A DNA stretch of 64,000 bases from Trissonchulus latispiculum (GCA_030248195.1 JASAND010006204.1:1-64000); one strand, 5' to 3'. Positions 36,240 to 45,756 are shown, numbered from the stretch's first letter. Translations and numbers: made by a program. Notes: generated from the letters alone by a model not told the origin.

Positions 36240-37957
36240 AGTAGTATAGGAGAAGACAACTGGGAGCTCTTTGTACAGGTGTATCTTTGGATTCACTTTG
36301 GGTCATTAATCATACAGGTAAGGTCATTAATCATCGGGTGCAGATGTCTTTCAAGGTCATTGTTGGCCAATTTTCTTAGCTTGGATTTAAGCTTTGTAAC
36401 AGTGTATTAAAATTTGTAATAGTGTTATTTGCTTTACCTACGTATTTGTCTAGTGCCTACGTATTTTTGTAGTTAGCTAGACTATAGTTTGTTTACCTGT
36501 CTAATTAGTGTTTATTAATTATATGTCTAATTAAGTACGTAAATTAATTAAGTAACATTTTCAAACTTTTTTCAAACTTTTTTATTTACCTGACTGTTTG
36601 CCAATGGTGATAGATTCTTACCTATCTATCTCAGCATCGTATAGATCAAAAATATTATTGCAAAATTTTCTTCCCTTATCAACTAAAATTTTCCATTTCT
36701 TGTCTCCTATTGAATTTCTTCATCTGGACCTTTGTATTAACCTTGAAAAGGAAGACATGTAACAAACACTTAAGGAATCCAAGATTTGTAGTTACGTACT
36801 TCAGATGACATGAGTCTCCTGTTAGCTGCCTTTCTGCAGGCTCATAGGAATAACATACTGAGGACTCAAAGCTGTCAAAAGTCTTTCTCCCTGCTAGCTG
36901 CCTGCTTGCTTTAAAATTTTTTCTCTCCCTTCTAGCAGGCTCATAGGAACAACACACTGAGGACTCAAACCTGTCAAAAGTCGGAAGTCAGAAGTCGGAA
37001 GTCAGAAGTAAACAAGGAAAGGGGTAGAAACGTTGATTGAAAATGAAAATTTGTGACAGTCATTACGTAAGATTGGTAATACTTATCACTTTAACCTTTG
37101 TGTCATCTTAAAGAGCAAACCGTGAACCAACTTCGGTCACCTGTTGGTAATAAATTGTTGGCTAGTTAGTTAGTAATAATTGGTTAAAGTTGACTAGAAA
37201 ATCTGGGCTAAAATGTGTAATGAAAATTTGTGACAGTCATTACGTAATATTCACAATACTTATCACACTAATCTTGGTGTCAACGTAAAGAGCAAACAGT
37301 GAACTAACTTCGGACAACTAATTTTGTTTAGTAGTTAGCTAATTAGTTAGTAATAATTTATTAAAGTTAACTATGGCTGAAAATGGGTGATTATAATTTT
37401 ACGTCTCCAATTACGTAAGATTGTTGACACATATTGGGTTAATTATGGTGCCTGTGTAATAAAGTAATAATGAACTAACTTCGGTCACCTGTTGATAATT
37501 ATAGGTTAACTAATTAGTTAATAATTAATTAAAGGTGACTCGGAAAATTTGTGTGTAAAGAAAATATTGTTACATAGAACATTTGGTACCAAGACAATAC
37601 AACTTTTGTTCAATAATTAATGAACAAGGGTATGCAAGGTATTTTATGAAACCTAGCACAAGAATGCTGCAAAGTTTAGACATATATTGTAAGTTTGGCA
37701 GGGTTATTCACCTTACTGACATTGACTTTCACCAGATTTGTTCACTTACTATACATCACCGTGACAATGAATTTCGTTGAAGCCGGTAAGATTTTAATTG
37801 TAGCATTTTTATCCGTTGTATTTTTAATGATTGCATTTTAGGAGTTGTATTTTTTAGCCATTCAAATTTTGATTGTCTCTTTTTTGTATTTTACATATTA
37901 CAATTTGAAACATTACATTACATATTACAGTTTGAACATTTCATAGTTTTTTAGATT
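36240..37957 (+). repeat. Polinton left terminal inverted repeat (~1.7 kb)
   Basis: Matches the complement of 48,684-50,707 with substitutions and indels. It contains a short minisatellite (36,820-36,985), three diverged ~170-190-bp tandem copies each carrying GAACTAACTTCGG (about 37,020-37,560), then the start codon, first exon and donor of the left gene. The intron start is also inside the TIR. It presumably holds the promoter for the left gene. Confidence 0.93.
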
Positions 37958-38810
37958 TTAGGTATTGTTAAATATCATTTGTTGCTGAACTGTTTCAGGT
38001 TCACGTGGAAAGTTTGAATGCCCTACTTGCTCATCAACCTTCCAGCGAAATCACGCCCTCCTGAAGCACATTCGACGTCAACACCAACCGACTTCCTGCG
38101 ACACTTGTGGAATCACTTTCCCTAATGAACGACAGCTACGGCTCCACAAGAAGACTGCTCATTCTCAACCAATCATATGCCCAGAATGCAGTAAATCATT
38201 TGAGCGACCACAGAACCTACAGAACCACATCAAACGAAACCATCCTGAAACATTTCCTTGCGAACAATGTGGAGATAAATTCCTGAGAGAAGACCGGCTC
38301 AAGGAACATATTGAAAAGGAACATCCACCCACCACCGGAGATCCATTGGAGGAAGACCCTGTTAACCCTCCACCAGATGCCAGTGAGATTTACCAAGCCA
38401 ACTGGTATCAAATTAGAACCTACCACACCATCAAGAAGTTTATGCGCCAATACAACTTCCGCCTGAAGACAACGTCCATGAAAGAAATAGAGAAAGCCCT
38501 CCTATCAATATTCCTTGACCACAAGTACAGGTCTAAATGGAATGTTTCATTTGGTTTCATCCTCAGAAATATACTGAACGATGAATTGATATATTACTAT
38601 GCCAGCAGCAACACTTCCCTGTTTACCTTACCTCGCCTCATTTCCAGCAGAGCAGAATTGGATCGGTTTATTGACGATATTGAAAGCAAAGATCATATTG
38701 AATGGGCGTTTCAACAGCGTCCTAACACTAAGTTTGTTGTACATGAAGTTACTAATATGATGGTTACACTATACTGTTTGACTGGTCATTGTGCAGTAAA
38801 TATGCATTAA
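37767..38810 (+). CDS. C2H2 zinc-finger protein, spliced; possible PolB N-terminal relic
   Basis: Exon 1 at 37,767-37,785 lies in the TIR and encodes M-N-F-V-E-A plus one base. The intron runs from GTAAG to TTTCAG (37,786-37,998). Exon 2 is 37,999-38,810, for a total of 276 aa in frame. Exon 2 opens with four C2H2-type fingers (C-P-T-C, C-D-T-C, C-P-E-C, C-E-Q-C, bases about 38,020-38,330). After a Pro/Glu linker comes a conserved-looking module (YNFRL... FGFILRN... RPNTKFVV). From memory, similar finger-plus-YNFRL modules stand at the head of large Polinton-associated proteins including PolB. The short, odd C-terminus and the missing polymerase suggest that the rest was deleted. DNA binding is likely, and its role could be replication initiation or regulation. 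Confidence 0.8.
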
Positions 38811-39070
38811 CAATGTAAATGCTATTATTATCAATATTAATGTTTACTACTATATAATTATTACTATTACTATTATTATTACTATTGTTATCAGTATTAT
38901 TATTACTAATCCTATTGTTATCAGTATTATTATTATATTATTATTATTATTATGGCTACTACTGTATAATCACTATGTTTATTATATTATTACTATCATT
39001 TGTTATTATTGCATATTTTTACTAGTAAACTATTAACGAAATGTACAAGACATTACATTAGACAAACTAC
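38811..39070. repeat. AT-rich TTA/ATT microsatellite region
   Basis: Imperfect trinucleotide ATT/TAC repeats between the convergent ends of the zinc-finger gene and the minus-strand block. No coding capacity. This is where polymerase sequence would be expected if it had been deleted. Confidence 0.7.
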
Positions 39071-39439
39071 TTAGTAGTAGTATTCACTTAGGGCACCACG
39101 TAGGTATTCAAGTTCTGTGGTGTTCGCAATCTTAAAGCTAGTCATTTTATCGTGGATAGACTGAAGGCGTCTGTCAGTGTCATAACAGTACTCCCAACAT
39201 TGATCCCATTCAATGTAGTGACAGGCATTAGATCGATGACTTAGATTACCCTCGCGACACAGGTGTAAACTGCAGTCCTCTAGTCGGCAGTACAGGTGAT
39301 CACCTTCTACTACGGTGGTAACATTGCCATGAGATAGTTGAATACCATTATCGGTCTCTGTAATGTCTACAGAAGACACTATAGCGATTAAGCTCAGTAG
39401 TAGCAACATGATTCTCTGTGATGAAAATAATTTATACAT
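39071..39439 (-). CDS. Secreted Cys-rich small protein of Polinton
   Basis: 122 aa with an N-terminal hydrophobic segment (about residues 10-23, MLLLLSLIAIVSS), which looks like a signal peptide. The mature part has seven cysteines between about residues 51 and 85 and several NxT/S sites, so it is probably disulfide-bonded and exported. Its ATG directly follows the protease stop (TAA-ATG), suggesting translation by reinitiation on a shared mRNA. Function unknown. It could be a surface or host-interaction protein of a virion-forming element. Confidence 0.65.
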   Translation of the reverse strand: MYKLFSSQRIMLLLLSLIAIVSSVDITETDNGIQLSHGNVTTVVEGDHLYCRLEDCSLHLCREGNLSHRSNACHYIEWDQCWEYCYDTDRRLQSIHDKMTSFKIANTTELEYLRGALSEYYY

Positions 39440-39904
39440 TTATGCAGACTTTTTATGGGATTTCTGGCAGTAAGGTGTGGGTTCTAGTGTCACCCGATCA
39501 ACAAAGGTCTTGACAATGTTATCATTAGTGTCACTTCTTCGCCTCAGATAGTTGACAATTGACTCCATCGATCTTCCTCTAGCCCGGTGGTGAAGGAAGT
39601 ATATGCAGTACTCCCCACATACATCAGTGGTGAAATCTTGCAACTGAATGCGATTATGCTGCAGTTCCCTCCTGCCAATGTATGACATGACGAGGAGAGG
39701 TGGTAATCCGTAGCTGTCAAAATATTCCACCCCATTATCCTCTAGCCACATTGCAACCCAGTGTTCACCAGCCTCACCAGATGCCTCAGTGTTAGCAACA
39801 AGACATCCTGGACGGTACCGTGGTAGCTTATCACTGGGAAATACTCCTAGGAGAGGAACTTTGCAATCTTTCCTTAAAGTCTCAAGGATCTCACGGGTAT
39901 TCAT
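39440..39904 (-). CDS. PRO: Adenovirus-type cysteine protease (PRO)
   Basis: A 154-aa protein of the adenain/Ulp1-like family, which matures capsid proteins in Polintons and adenoviruses. Visible catalytic set: His48 in GEHWVA, Asp63 in YFDSYG, a Gln near 87-89 and Cys96 in D-V-C-G-E-Y-C, in the expected order. Length is close to adenain minus its extra segments. The start overlaps the stop of the capsid gene in an ATGA, so the two are translationally coupled. All key residues are present. Confidence 0.88.
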   Translation of the reverse strand: MNTREILETLRKDCKVPLLGVFPSDKLPRYRPGCLVANTEASGEAGEHWVAMWLEDNGVEYFDSYGLPPLLVMSYIGRRELQHNRIQLQDFTTDVCGEYCIYFLHHRARGRSMESIVNYLRRRSDTNDNIVKTFVDRVTLEPTPYCQKSHKKSA

Positions 39905-41220
39905 AGTGCGTAGTCAAAGAATGGCGTCCGATTATAGTCTATTGATATGAGGTTATCAAATTCGCCGTATATAATGATTTCTACACCCTGGGGATAAGTG
40001 GCGGCTGGTAGGGCCTTCTCAAGTTGCATCCTCAGTGACACATCACCTTCCTTGATCAGTTGCATTGCCCCTGTATCAATATTGTCTGGTGTCAGGTCAA
40101 AGGCAAAAATAGTGTATCCCTTGGCAAAGTCTTCGTAGGAAATGTCTGCTCCCTTGGTGGATCCGGCCATGTCATTGCCTTCATAGAGGTATATGAAGGG
40201 CATCGTATACTGGAACTTATCCCATGCCATCTTCATTGGCTGCTTTGGTACAAACTCATCACCATACTTTAGGGCAATCTCACTGACATTACAGTGTTGG
40301 AACTCGAGGGGATTATGCTTCTGACTTCCATTGAATGCCTCTGACTTGACCATTGCCACTAGGACTCTACGTGGGAGTTGCCCGGTGAATATGGAATTCT
40401 CTACGACTGTCTGTACACCAGGGACGATATGCCTTGTCACCAGTTTAGTTCTCCTGATGGGGTACTTGGCCGTCTCATGGTCTCTCAGTACACCCTCAAT
40501 TGCCATGGTGAGAGAGTCTTGTGGTCTGACTTTCCACACATACCAACGTATATCGTCGACTAAAAGTTTGTATCCACTGGTTGCTGACTGGAGGAGGATG
40601 TCGTCACTGTTACGGTGTAATTCCAGACTCAAATGACACTCACTCAGGAGGTATCTGTCTTGCTTGAAGAGGTCGCAATGAAGGGGTCCTGCTACCACGA
40701 CATACCGGCCATCTGTAAATGGTATACCCCGATGCTTAGCTGCCGTAATGGAGATATCGTTGAAATCACTATCCTTTGCAAATAGGTTACTCTGCAGATG
40801 AGATGTCTTTGCTTCCTTCCCAAAGTTGGCGATAGTCTCCAGGTAGGCTCCATAGTGATAAAGGTCGCCACTGTTGTAAATTTCCTTATCGGACAGTTTG
40901 ACCACTAATCGTCTAATGAATGACTTTGCTAGCATATTGATGGGTGCTACCGAGATACTCCCGTCGGCCGCCTTTGCTACTGCCTTTCCATCACTATCAG
41001 TTATCCTTAGCTTTAGGTAAAGGTAGTTTCTGTTCAGGTCAAGCATATAAGAATCCTTAGGTACAAGGAATAGGTATGGACCATTACTGGTTACAGGATT
41101 CAGGGGATAAATTTCTGCCATATAGCCACTCTCCACACTGACCTGAGTTGGAGGTAGCGAGAAGAGATCCATTTCGGACTTGAAGCCCGGCATAGACCGT
41201 TCATCTACTTGCTTAGTCAT
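39901..41220 (-). CDS. MCP: Major capsid protein-like (F54H12.2-like, hexon-type)
   Basis: A 439-aa protein with the N-terminal signature SLPPTQVSVESG and NPVTSNGP typical of the F54H12.2-like family found in animal Polintons and adintoviruses, where it is regarded as the double-jelly-roll major capsid protein. It is soluble and beta-rich in appearance, with no membrane segment. It ends in an ATGA overlap with the protease gene, consistent with co-expression of capsid and maturase. The reading frame is intact. Family assignment is from recognised motifs. Assignment to hexon rather than another capsid role follows published interpretation. Confidence 0.8.
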   Translation of the reverse strand: MTKQVDERSMPGFKSEMDLFSLPPTQVSVESGYMAEIYPLNPVTSNGPYLFLVPKDSYMLDLNRNYLYLKLRITDSDGKAVAKAADGSISVAPINMLAKSFIRRLVVKLSDKEIYNSGDLYHYGAYLETIANFGKEAKTSHLQSNLFAKDSDFNDISITAAKHRGIPFTDGRYVVVAGPLHCDLFKQDRYLLSECHLSLELHRNSDDILLQSATSGYKLLVDDIRWYVWKVRPQDSLTMAIEGVLRDHETAKYPIRRTKLVTRHIVPGVQTVVENSIFTGQLPRRVLVAMVKSEAFNGSQKHNPLEFQHCNVSEIALKYGDEFVPKQPMKMAWDKFQYTMPFIYLYEGNDMAGSTKGADISYEDFAKGYTIFAFDLTPDNIDTGAMQLIKEGDVSLRMQLEKALPAATYPQGVEIIIYGEFDNLISIDYNRTPFFDYAL

Positions 41221-41265
41221 TGAAATAATTATTAGTATATAATTGGTATTACATAGGCTGGGTTT

Positions 41266-41688
41266 TTATGGGCTGTAAATATCGCGCTTCAATCTCATAA
41301 CTTTGCGTCTATGTGTTCTGCTTCCAATACCTTCCCCTTGCTGTATTGCCTTTCCACTGTTCTCCAGCAGGCGTCCAATGGCTGCCTTCCCATGTCGTTT
41401 GAGTGCTTCCTTTGGATCTTCACCTCTATTCAAGTAATCCCGAGCCACATCTCCGGCTGTCTGAAAGGCCTGCCTGCCTGCCTCTAGACCTACACGACGT
41501 ACTACTGGCCAAATGAAGCGTCCAATACCCCTCAAGAGGCTGCCTAGGCCATCTCCTCGCTGATACCTTTGGCCGGCGTAGAAACCAGACCCTCTCTGTA
41601 CCAGGTGCAGTTGCCAGTCTTCAACGGTTCTGGATGATATCTGGTCCTCATCTTTCTTGAAGTGTAACTTGATAACTATACTACCATA
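41266..41688 (-). CDS. pX/pVI-like basic virion protein
   Basis: The frame is open from just after the TAG at 41,689 down to 41,266. The conserved core G-S-G-F-Y-A-G-Q-R-Y-Q-R-G begins near 41,590, upstream of the first formal start (TTG near 41,535). No ATG precedes it in frame, so translation may come from the upstream gene or from a non-ATG codon. The segment LRGIGRFIWPVVRRVGLEAG is amphipathic, and the basic tail ends K-R-D-I-Y-S-P. This matches a small Polinton/adintovirus protein compared with adenovirus pVI/pX, thought to contact DNA or membrane within the particle. Confidence 0.68.
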   Translation of the reverse strand, partial: YGSIVIKLHFKKDEDQISSRTVEDWQLHLVQRGSGFYAGQRYQRGDGLGSLLRGIGRFIWPVVRRVGLEAGRQAFQTAGDVARDYLNRGEDPKEALKRHGKAAIGRLLENSGKAIQQGEGIGSRTHRRKVMRLKRDIYSP

Positions 41689-42404
41689 CTAAAAATGTAC
41701 ACCCCTGCCAATGTGATTGTTTATATGGACTTTAATGCTATTGATCACATGCTTATTCACAGGGACGTAGTGAGGTTCAGGAGAGTACTGGATGGTATCT
41801 CCATACTCTTCACCCGCCTTTACTACTGCCAGCAGGTTGCCAGTAGTTGTGCCCACCAGTTGTTCTTTCACGATATCACAATGGACTTGAAGATAATGAA
41901 AGTTAAGGCTGGGTGGACGTTGTGCGTAGAATTTCTTTGTCCTCAGGGCATCTCTGCCATCCTCTACTGTGAATTTCTGAGAGTCGAAGCCTAGCATGCG
42001 TACAATGGTAGGAGCAAATTGGACAAATCCGAAGTTGGGTCTTTCAAGGTGTTCTGGATTTTCGTATAAGTCTAGGTAGACTCGATCCTTTTCCTGATCA
42101 TAAACGAAACGTATAGGAGGTGATTCCTGACGTTCATTAAGAATTGACTGAATGGTAAGGTTGATGGTATTTATCAGATCGTGAAGGTTATAGTACCGCC
42201 GTCTGGGTATATTACTAACTGCTCTCTCGTCTGCCTCAAACAGGACTATGATGAATGTGTCTGCATTAGAATTGATGGTTTCCAAGTGTGAGGATAGATA
42301 AAGTCAACCATTGCAACAGACCACCTGCCATGTAGATGCAGAGGGTGAGCTAGCTGGTTCTCAAAGGTTCCGTCCTTTCCGGTCACATACAGGTAGAAAC
42401 TCAT
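41689..42404 (-). pseudogene. Second penton-like minor capsid protein, frameshift + stop
   Basis: The ATG at 42,402-42,404 overlaps the stop of the first penton gene. The first ~40 codons (M-S-F-Y-L-Y... ) parallel the start of the gene at 42,401-43,165. The frame then shifts near 42,275, and the rest (NIPRRRYYNLHDL..., ending at 41,689) lies in another frame. The terminal TAG falls where the paralogue has a Glu codon: both proteins read on into a K-L-H-F-[RK]-[KR] motif. So there is one frameshift and one nonsense change, unless one of them is a sequencing error or is read through. The role would be single-jelly-roll penton at capsid vertices. Confidence 0.7.
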
Positions 42405-43165
42405 CTTCGCTTTCGGAAGTGTAACTTAGCAAAGACCTTTCCGTACTCAAAGTCTACCGCCATACCGTGATCATCCTTTATATGTATTTCAATACTATCA
42501 AACTCCTTTCTTAGCACTGGTATATAGTGTGGATTATTGTATATTCGATCAACAGTATCATTATGTTTACCCTCGATACTGACAACACGAATGATGGGAG
42601 CAATGGTGTTTCCTATCATTTGCGGTGCCACCACGTCGCAGTATATGAAGAGGGAATATAGTCCGCCTCTCAGGTCTGGTGCATTAGCGGCCACTGCGTA
42701 TCTAGGTGGTGAGACTGTCTTTTCCTTTGGAACGACCTTTGTGTCAGAGTATCCTAGCATATACTTTAGCTGTTTACTAAAGTGTAACGCCTTAAAGTCT
42801 GGTTCTTCGTCTAGGGTAGTAGGTTTAAGTCCGACACGTCTATGAAGTTCATCGTAGGCCAGTTCACAATTGATCTTCTTTGTCAACTCAAGGGTATAGT
42901 TGATGGCGTCGCATAGCTGGTGTATTGACTCATAGTTGTTTAGTGGAATGTGATTATGGAATGTCTTCTTACCAACTGTCACTCCAAGCTTTGCGTCATC
43001 CTTGTTTCCTACATTGAACCAGGTGACAGGATATCCGAGCTCTACAAGTGCCACCTCCCATTCGCCTTCGAGGTCAACACGATGAGGAAGTTTGACTCGG
43101 AAATTGTGCAGTTTGTTTGTTGCATAGTCTGCTGTATTACTGGGTAGGTATAGGTAAAAATCCAT
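42401..43165 (-). CDS. Penton-like minor capsid protein
   Basis: 254 aa, beginning M-D-F-Y-L-Y-L-P-S-N and including E-W-E-V-A-L-V-E-L-G-Y-P, a hallmark of the Polinton/adintovirus penton-like family. C-terminal G-K-V-F-A-K-L-H-F-R-K-R-R. It is expected to form single-jelly-roll pentamers at capsid vertices. Its start lies inside the end of the integrase gene (29-bp overlap), and its stop overlaps the start of the second copy (ATGA). The frame is intact. Confidence 0.82.
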   Translation of the reverse strand: MDFYLYLPSNTADYATNKLHNFRVKLPHRVDLEGEWEVALVELGYPVTWFNVGNKDDAKLGVTVGKKTFHNHIPLNNYESIHQLCDAINYTLELTKKINCELAYDELHRRVGLKPTTLDEEPDFKALHFSKQLKYMLGYSDTKVVPKEKTVSPPRYAVAANAPDLRGGLYSLFIYCDVVAPQMIGNTIAPIIRVVSIEGKHNDTVDRIYNNPHYIPVLRKEFDSIEIHIKDDHGMAVDFEYGKVFAKLHFRKRR

Positions 43166-44225
43166 TGTCTTCAGTTATCCAACTGTTGAACTTGTCAGGG
43201 TATCCAAGCCACTTGACAAAATACTCTTTACGACCCTTTCGACGCCTGGTTTTTATAACTTTTTCTACCCAATAGGTGTCTGGTTCGTCAACCTTTTGTA
43301 CTTCAGGTTCATAGAATCCGCCGACCACCTCTTCGCCGCCATAGTCTTCTAGGAGGTACATGGGTGGCTCACCAGTCCTGACACTTCTGATACGGAACAA
43401 CTCTTCGGACCAATTGGGGAGGTATCCTTTGTCAAAAAGACCTTTACTCTTACTGATTCGGACCATATCTCCCTTCTTCAATTTTGAATTAAAATTCTTC
43501 TCCACTTTCCTGAGCGCCCTGTTAACCTCTTCCATATTTTCAGGTTTCGATGCCTCCACTGGCGTCATACGAATACTCCTGTGGCGAGCATTGTTGTAGC
43601 CTTCCACGAGTTGAGGAAGGTCGTCAATGTACCTATACGATCTGGTCTTTGTAAAGTATTTCCATATCTTTGTCTTGATGGTTCGATTGAAACGCTCAAC
43701 GAGGCTACACTTGATCACTGGATTATTGCATGTATAAAAGTTGATGTGGTTCGCCTTGAGGAGTGACTGAAAATCTTTGTTCAAAAATTCTTTGCCTCTG
43801 TCTGACTGTAGGTGTTGTGGTCTTCTGCCATCTGCCAGTATTTTACGAAAAGCTCTAGTCATCTCTTGACCACCCTTGCTTTTAACTGGGATCACCCATG
43901 CGTACTTGGAGAAGACGTCAATACAGTTGAATAGGTACTTGTAGCCATCATTCTTGTCTGCTATAGCTACCATATCTGCCAGGTCTATTTGCCATAACTC
44001 GTCTATACCGGCCACCTGATACCTCCTCGTTTGGAATCTGTGTCTAACTGGTTTATGGATGCTGTAAGTGTACTGTTTCTCCAACCAATCAGTGACTTTG
44101 GACCTCGAGATTCCATGTCTTTTTGCTTCCTGATACACCCGATTAATACCGCCAAATGCTGCAGGACTTTGCGGATCATAATAAATTTTCTCTAAGGTGG
44201 TATTATCAGTATCTGCCGCTTCCAT
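43137..44225 (-). CDS. INT: Polinton integrase (DDE) with C-terminal chromodomain
   Basis: 362 aa. An N-terminal helical region (residues 20-60) precedes the DDE core: D81 (W-Q-I-D-L-A-D-M), D142 (Q-S-D-R-G-K-E-F) and E177 (L-V-E-R-F-N-R-T), with 34 residues between the last two. An SH3-like stretch follows (KLKKGDMVRI... WSEELFRI). A chromodomain lies at about 321-355 (YWVEKVIK... YFVKWLGYP). This enzyme inserts the linear element DNA and generates the 6-bp duplication seen at both ends. The chromodomain may steer insertion to particular chromatin. All catalytic residues are present. The gene overlaps both neighbours. Confidence 0.94.
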   Translation of the reverse strand: MEAADTDNTTLEKIYYDPQSPAAFGGINRVYQEAKRHGISRSKVTDWLEKQYTYSIHKPVRHRFQTRRYQVAGIDELWQIDLADMVAIADKNDGYKYLFNCIDVFSKYAWVIPVKSKGGQEMTRAFRKILADGRRPQHLQSDRGKEFLNKDFQSLLKANHINFYTCNNPVIKCSLVERFNRTIKTKIWKYFTKTRSYRYIDDLPQLVEGYNNARHRSIRMTPVEASKPENMEEVNRALRKVEKNFNSKLKKGDMVRISKSKGLFDKGYLPNWSEELFRIRSVRTGEPPMYLLEDYGGEEVVGGFYEPEVQKVDEPDTYWVEKVIKTRRRKGRKEYFVKWLGYPDKFNSWITEDNGFLPIPTQ

Positions 44226-44752
44226 TTGAGTTTTCTTAGGGCTGACCTAATTCCTTGACCTGTCTGTATATTTATGTACCGTGGATTTCCGATAAGTTCT
44301 TGAGGTACGTTGCTGTCTCTTAGTGCCTTTGCCAATGTTTGCCACCCTGTTGCCGGTGGTTGACTGGGTCTGTTGCGAATGAAGTCGTGAATCAGATCAT
44401 ATATTCTAGATCCAACTGCTGGCTGACCCTGATACTCTATTTCACCTCGACTGTTAACCTTGAGACCGGGTATACTCATAATATGTTCAATCAGATGCCT
44501 ACCCTTCTGTTGTAGTGTTGGCGGTAGGGTAGATACAATGTCTGGCATAGCATGGGACTTCACGGTCATTTCCGTTGGTCTATCTCGTAGTATTCGACGC
44601 CTATAGTCTGCCTGTTTAAACAATTTACTCTTGATATCTGCTGGTAGTTTAGACTTGAGAACATTGCTAGCTTCCTTCTCTAATGATCTACTGTGCTCAT
44701 CAAAGTAGTCTGGCTTAACTAGTATTGAGTATTCCATTGTTGCTTTGCTCAC
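44192..44752 (-). CDS. Polinton-conserved protein (GNPRY-type), core/virion candidate
   Basis: 186 aa, basic, no membrane segment. The C-terminal part has IYDLIHDFIRNR, P-x-T-G-W and E-L-I-G-N-P-R-Y. I recall this combination as a recurrent small Polinton/adintovirus protein placed beside the integrase and ATPase. Its 3' end overlaps the integrase start by 34 bp. Function is not established, though a structural or core protein is plausible. Confidence 0.6.
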   Translation of the reverse strand: MSKATMEYSILVKPDYFDEHSRSLEKEASNVLKSKLPADIKSKLFKQADYRRRILRDRPTEMTVKSHAMPDIVSTLPPTLQQKGRHLIEHIMSIPGLKVNSRGEIEYQGQPAVGSRIYDLIHDFIRNRPSQPPATGWQTLAKALRDSNVPQELIGNPRYINIQTGQGIRSALRKLKWKRQILIIPP

Positions 44753-44767
44753 CAGTGTCAGTTTTTA

Positions 44768-45103
44768 TTATCTTATGAGATTCCCGAGTAGTCCACTGAC
44801 AATACCTACAATAGGTCCCAGGAGAGCTGGTAAAAATCCTCCGTGCTGAATGATTAGTTTCTTCTTCTTCTTAAGGCTGACTCGTTTCTTTCTTAGGGCT
44901 CTTAGGGCGTGTTTATATCTTGCTAATCTCTTCTTGTCTTTCTGGGATATCTTTACGTTGCCAGAGAGGATATTTTCTGCACAGTCACAAATAGCTTTAA
45001 TGAGGTCGGAACTTCCATGAAGAACAATTGCCTCTCTTTGCTTACGACTTTTGCAACGACACAATAGTCGCAGTGTATCGATATTTCTTTCAAAACGATC
45101 CAT
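44768..45103 (-). CDS. Small basic Polinton-conserved protein with hydrophobic C-terminus
   Basis: 111 aa. The N-terminal half is rich in Cys/Arg/Lys (residues 12-30). The middle is basic (KKRVSLKKKKKLI), and the tail (G-G-F-L-P-A-L-L-G-P-I-V-G and on) is hydrophobic. Proteins of this design (ICDCAENILSGNV then QHGGFLPALL) recur beside the packaging ATPase in animal Polintons. It lies 2 bp below the ATPase stop. A capsid-internal or membrane-active role is possible but unproven. Confidence 0.65.
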   Translation of the reverse strand: MDRFERNIDTLRLLCRCKSRKQREAIVLHGSSDLIKAICDCAENILSGNVKISQKDKKRLARYKHALRALRKKRVSLKKKKKLIIQHGGFLPALLGPIVGIVSGLLGNLIR

Positions 45104-45105
45104 GA

Positions 45106-45756
45106 TTATTCTTTCTTGATATTGTCAGTTTTTATGGAATATACGTCAGTGTAAGGATCATCAGGGAAAATATGCCCTCTGAGGCGGAGTTTTTCTGGTG
45201 TGTTCTGGTCTAGGTCTATCAGTAGATATCCATGCGGTCGACTAGTGGCATGCTCAAAAGCTTCCATAAATCCTTTCACTCTACCTGGATACATTTGTCT
45301 TGCCAAGTTCATCGGGGTTAGCTTATCGGCTGGATTCTTCATGAGGACAATATACTGACTATTTATCCTATTAGTCCGCTGCCTATCGTAGAAGATGTCT
45401 TGAGTGATATTGATGACACTACAGGACCAATGGTGGCAACCTCGAGTGAACAGTTGAACAAGGTTAGGTTGCTGCTTAATTTCGCTCATCAGATCATCAA
45501 GTACTACCAACTTTGCGTCAGGGGTTTTCAGTTTCTCTAGATCCGGTAGACCTTTGATAAATTCTACCTGGGGAAGTCTATCATATGCATCTTGCCACTC
45601 AGTATAACACCAAATAATCTTTTCAGGTGGTTCTGATATCATTTCATCTGCATGTTCTACCAGTCGTGACACAAAGGTGGTCTTTCCTGCCTTTGTTGGA
45701 GCCGCCACGATACACGTGAACGGATGCTGAAACTTTGGTGTCCTAACTCTCTCCAT
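45106..45756 (-). CDS. ATP: Genome-packaging ATPase (A32/FtsK-HerA type)
   Basis: 216 aa. Walker A A-P-T-K-A-G-K-T-T (K25, T26), Walker B L-V-V-L-D-D (D87-D88). A Q-D-I-F-Y motif follows at about 140, consistent with the A32-like packaging ATPases of Polintons, virophages and poxvirus-type viruses. It would pump element DNA into a preformed capsid. Length is normal for the family. It heads the lower part of the minus-strand block, and a tandem repeat sits just upstream, perhaps with promoter activity. Confidence 0.9.
   Translation of the reverse strand: MERVRTPKFQHPFTCIVAAPTKAGKTTFVSRLVEHADEMISEPPEKIIWCYTEWQDAYDRLPQVEFIKGLPDLEKLKTPDAKLVVLDDLMSEIKQQPNLVQLFTRGCHHWSCSVINITQDIFYDRQRTNRINSQYIVLMKNPADKLTPMNLARQMYPGRVKGFMEAFEHATSRPHGYLLIDLDQNTPEKLRLRGHIFPDDPYTDVYSIKTDNIKKE

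Noticed and set aside
38811..39070. Remnant of DNA polymerase B
   Set aside because: The stretch is only trinucleotide-type low-complexity DNA. No polymerase motif could be read in any frame.
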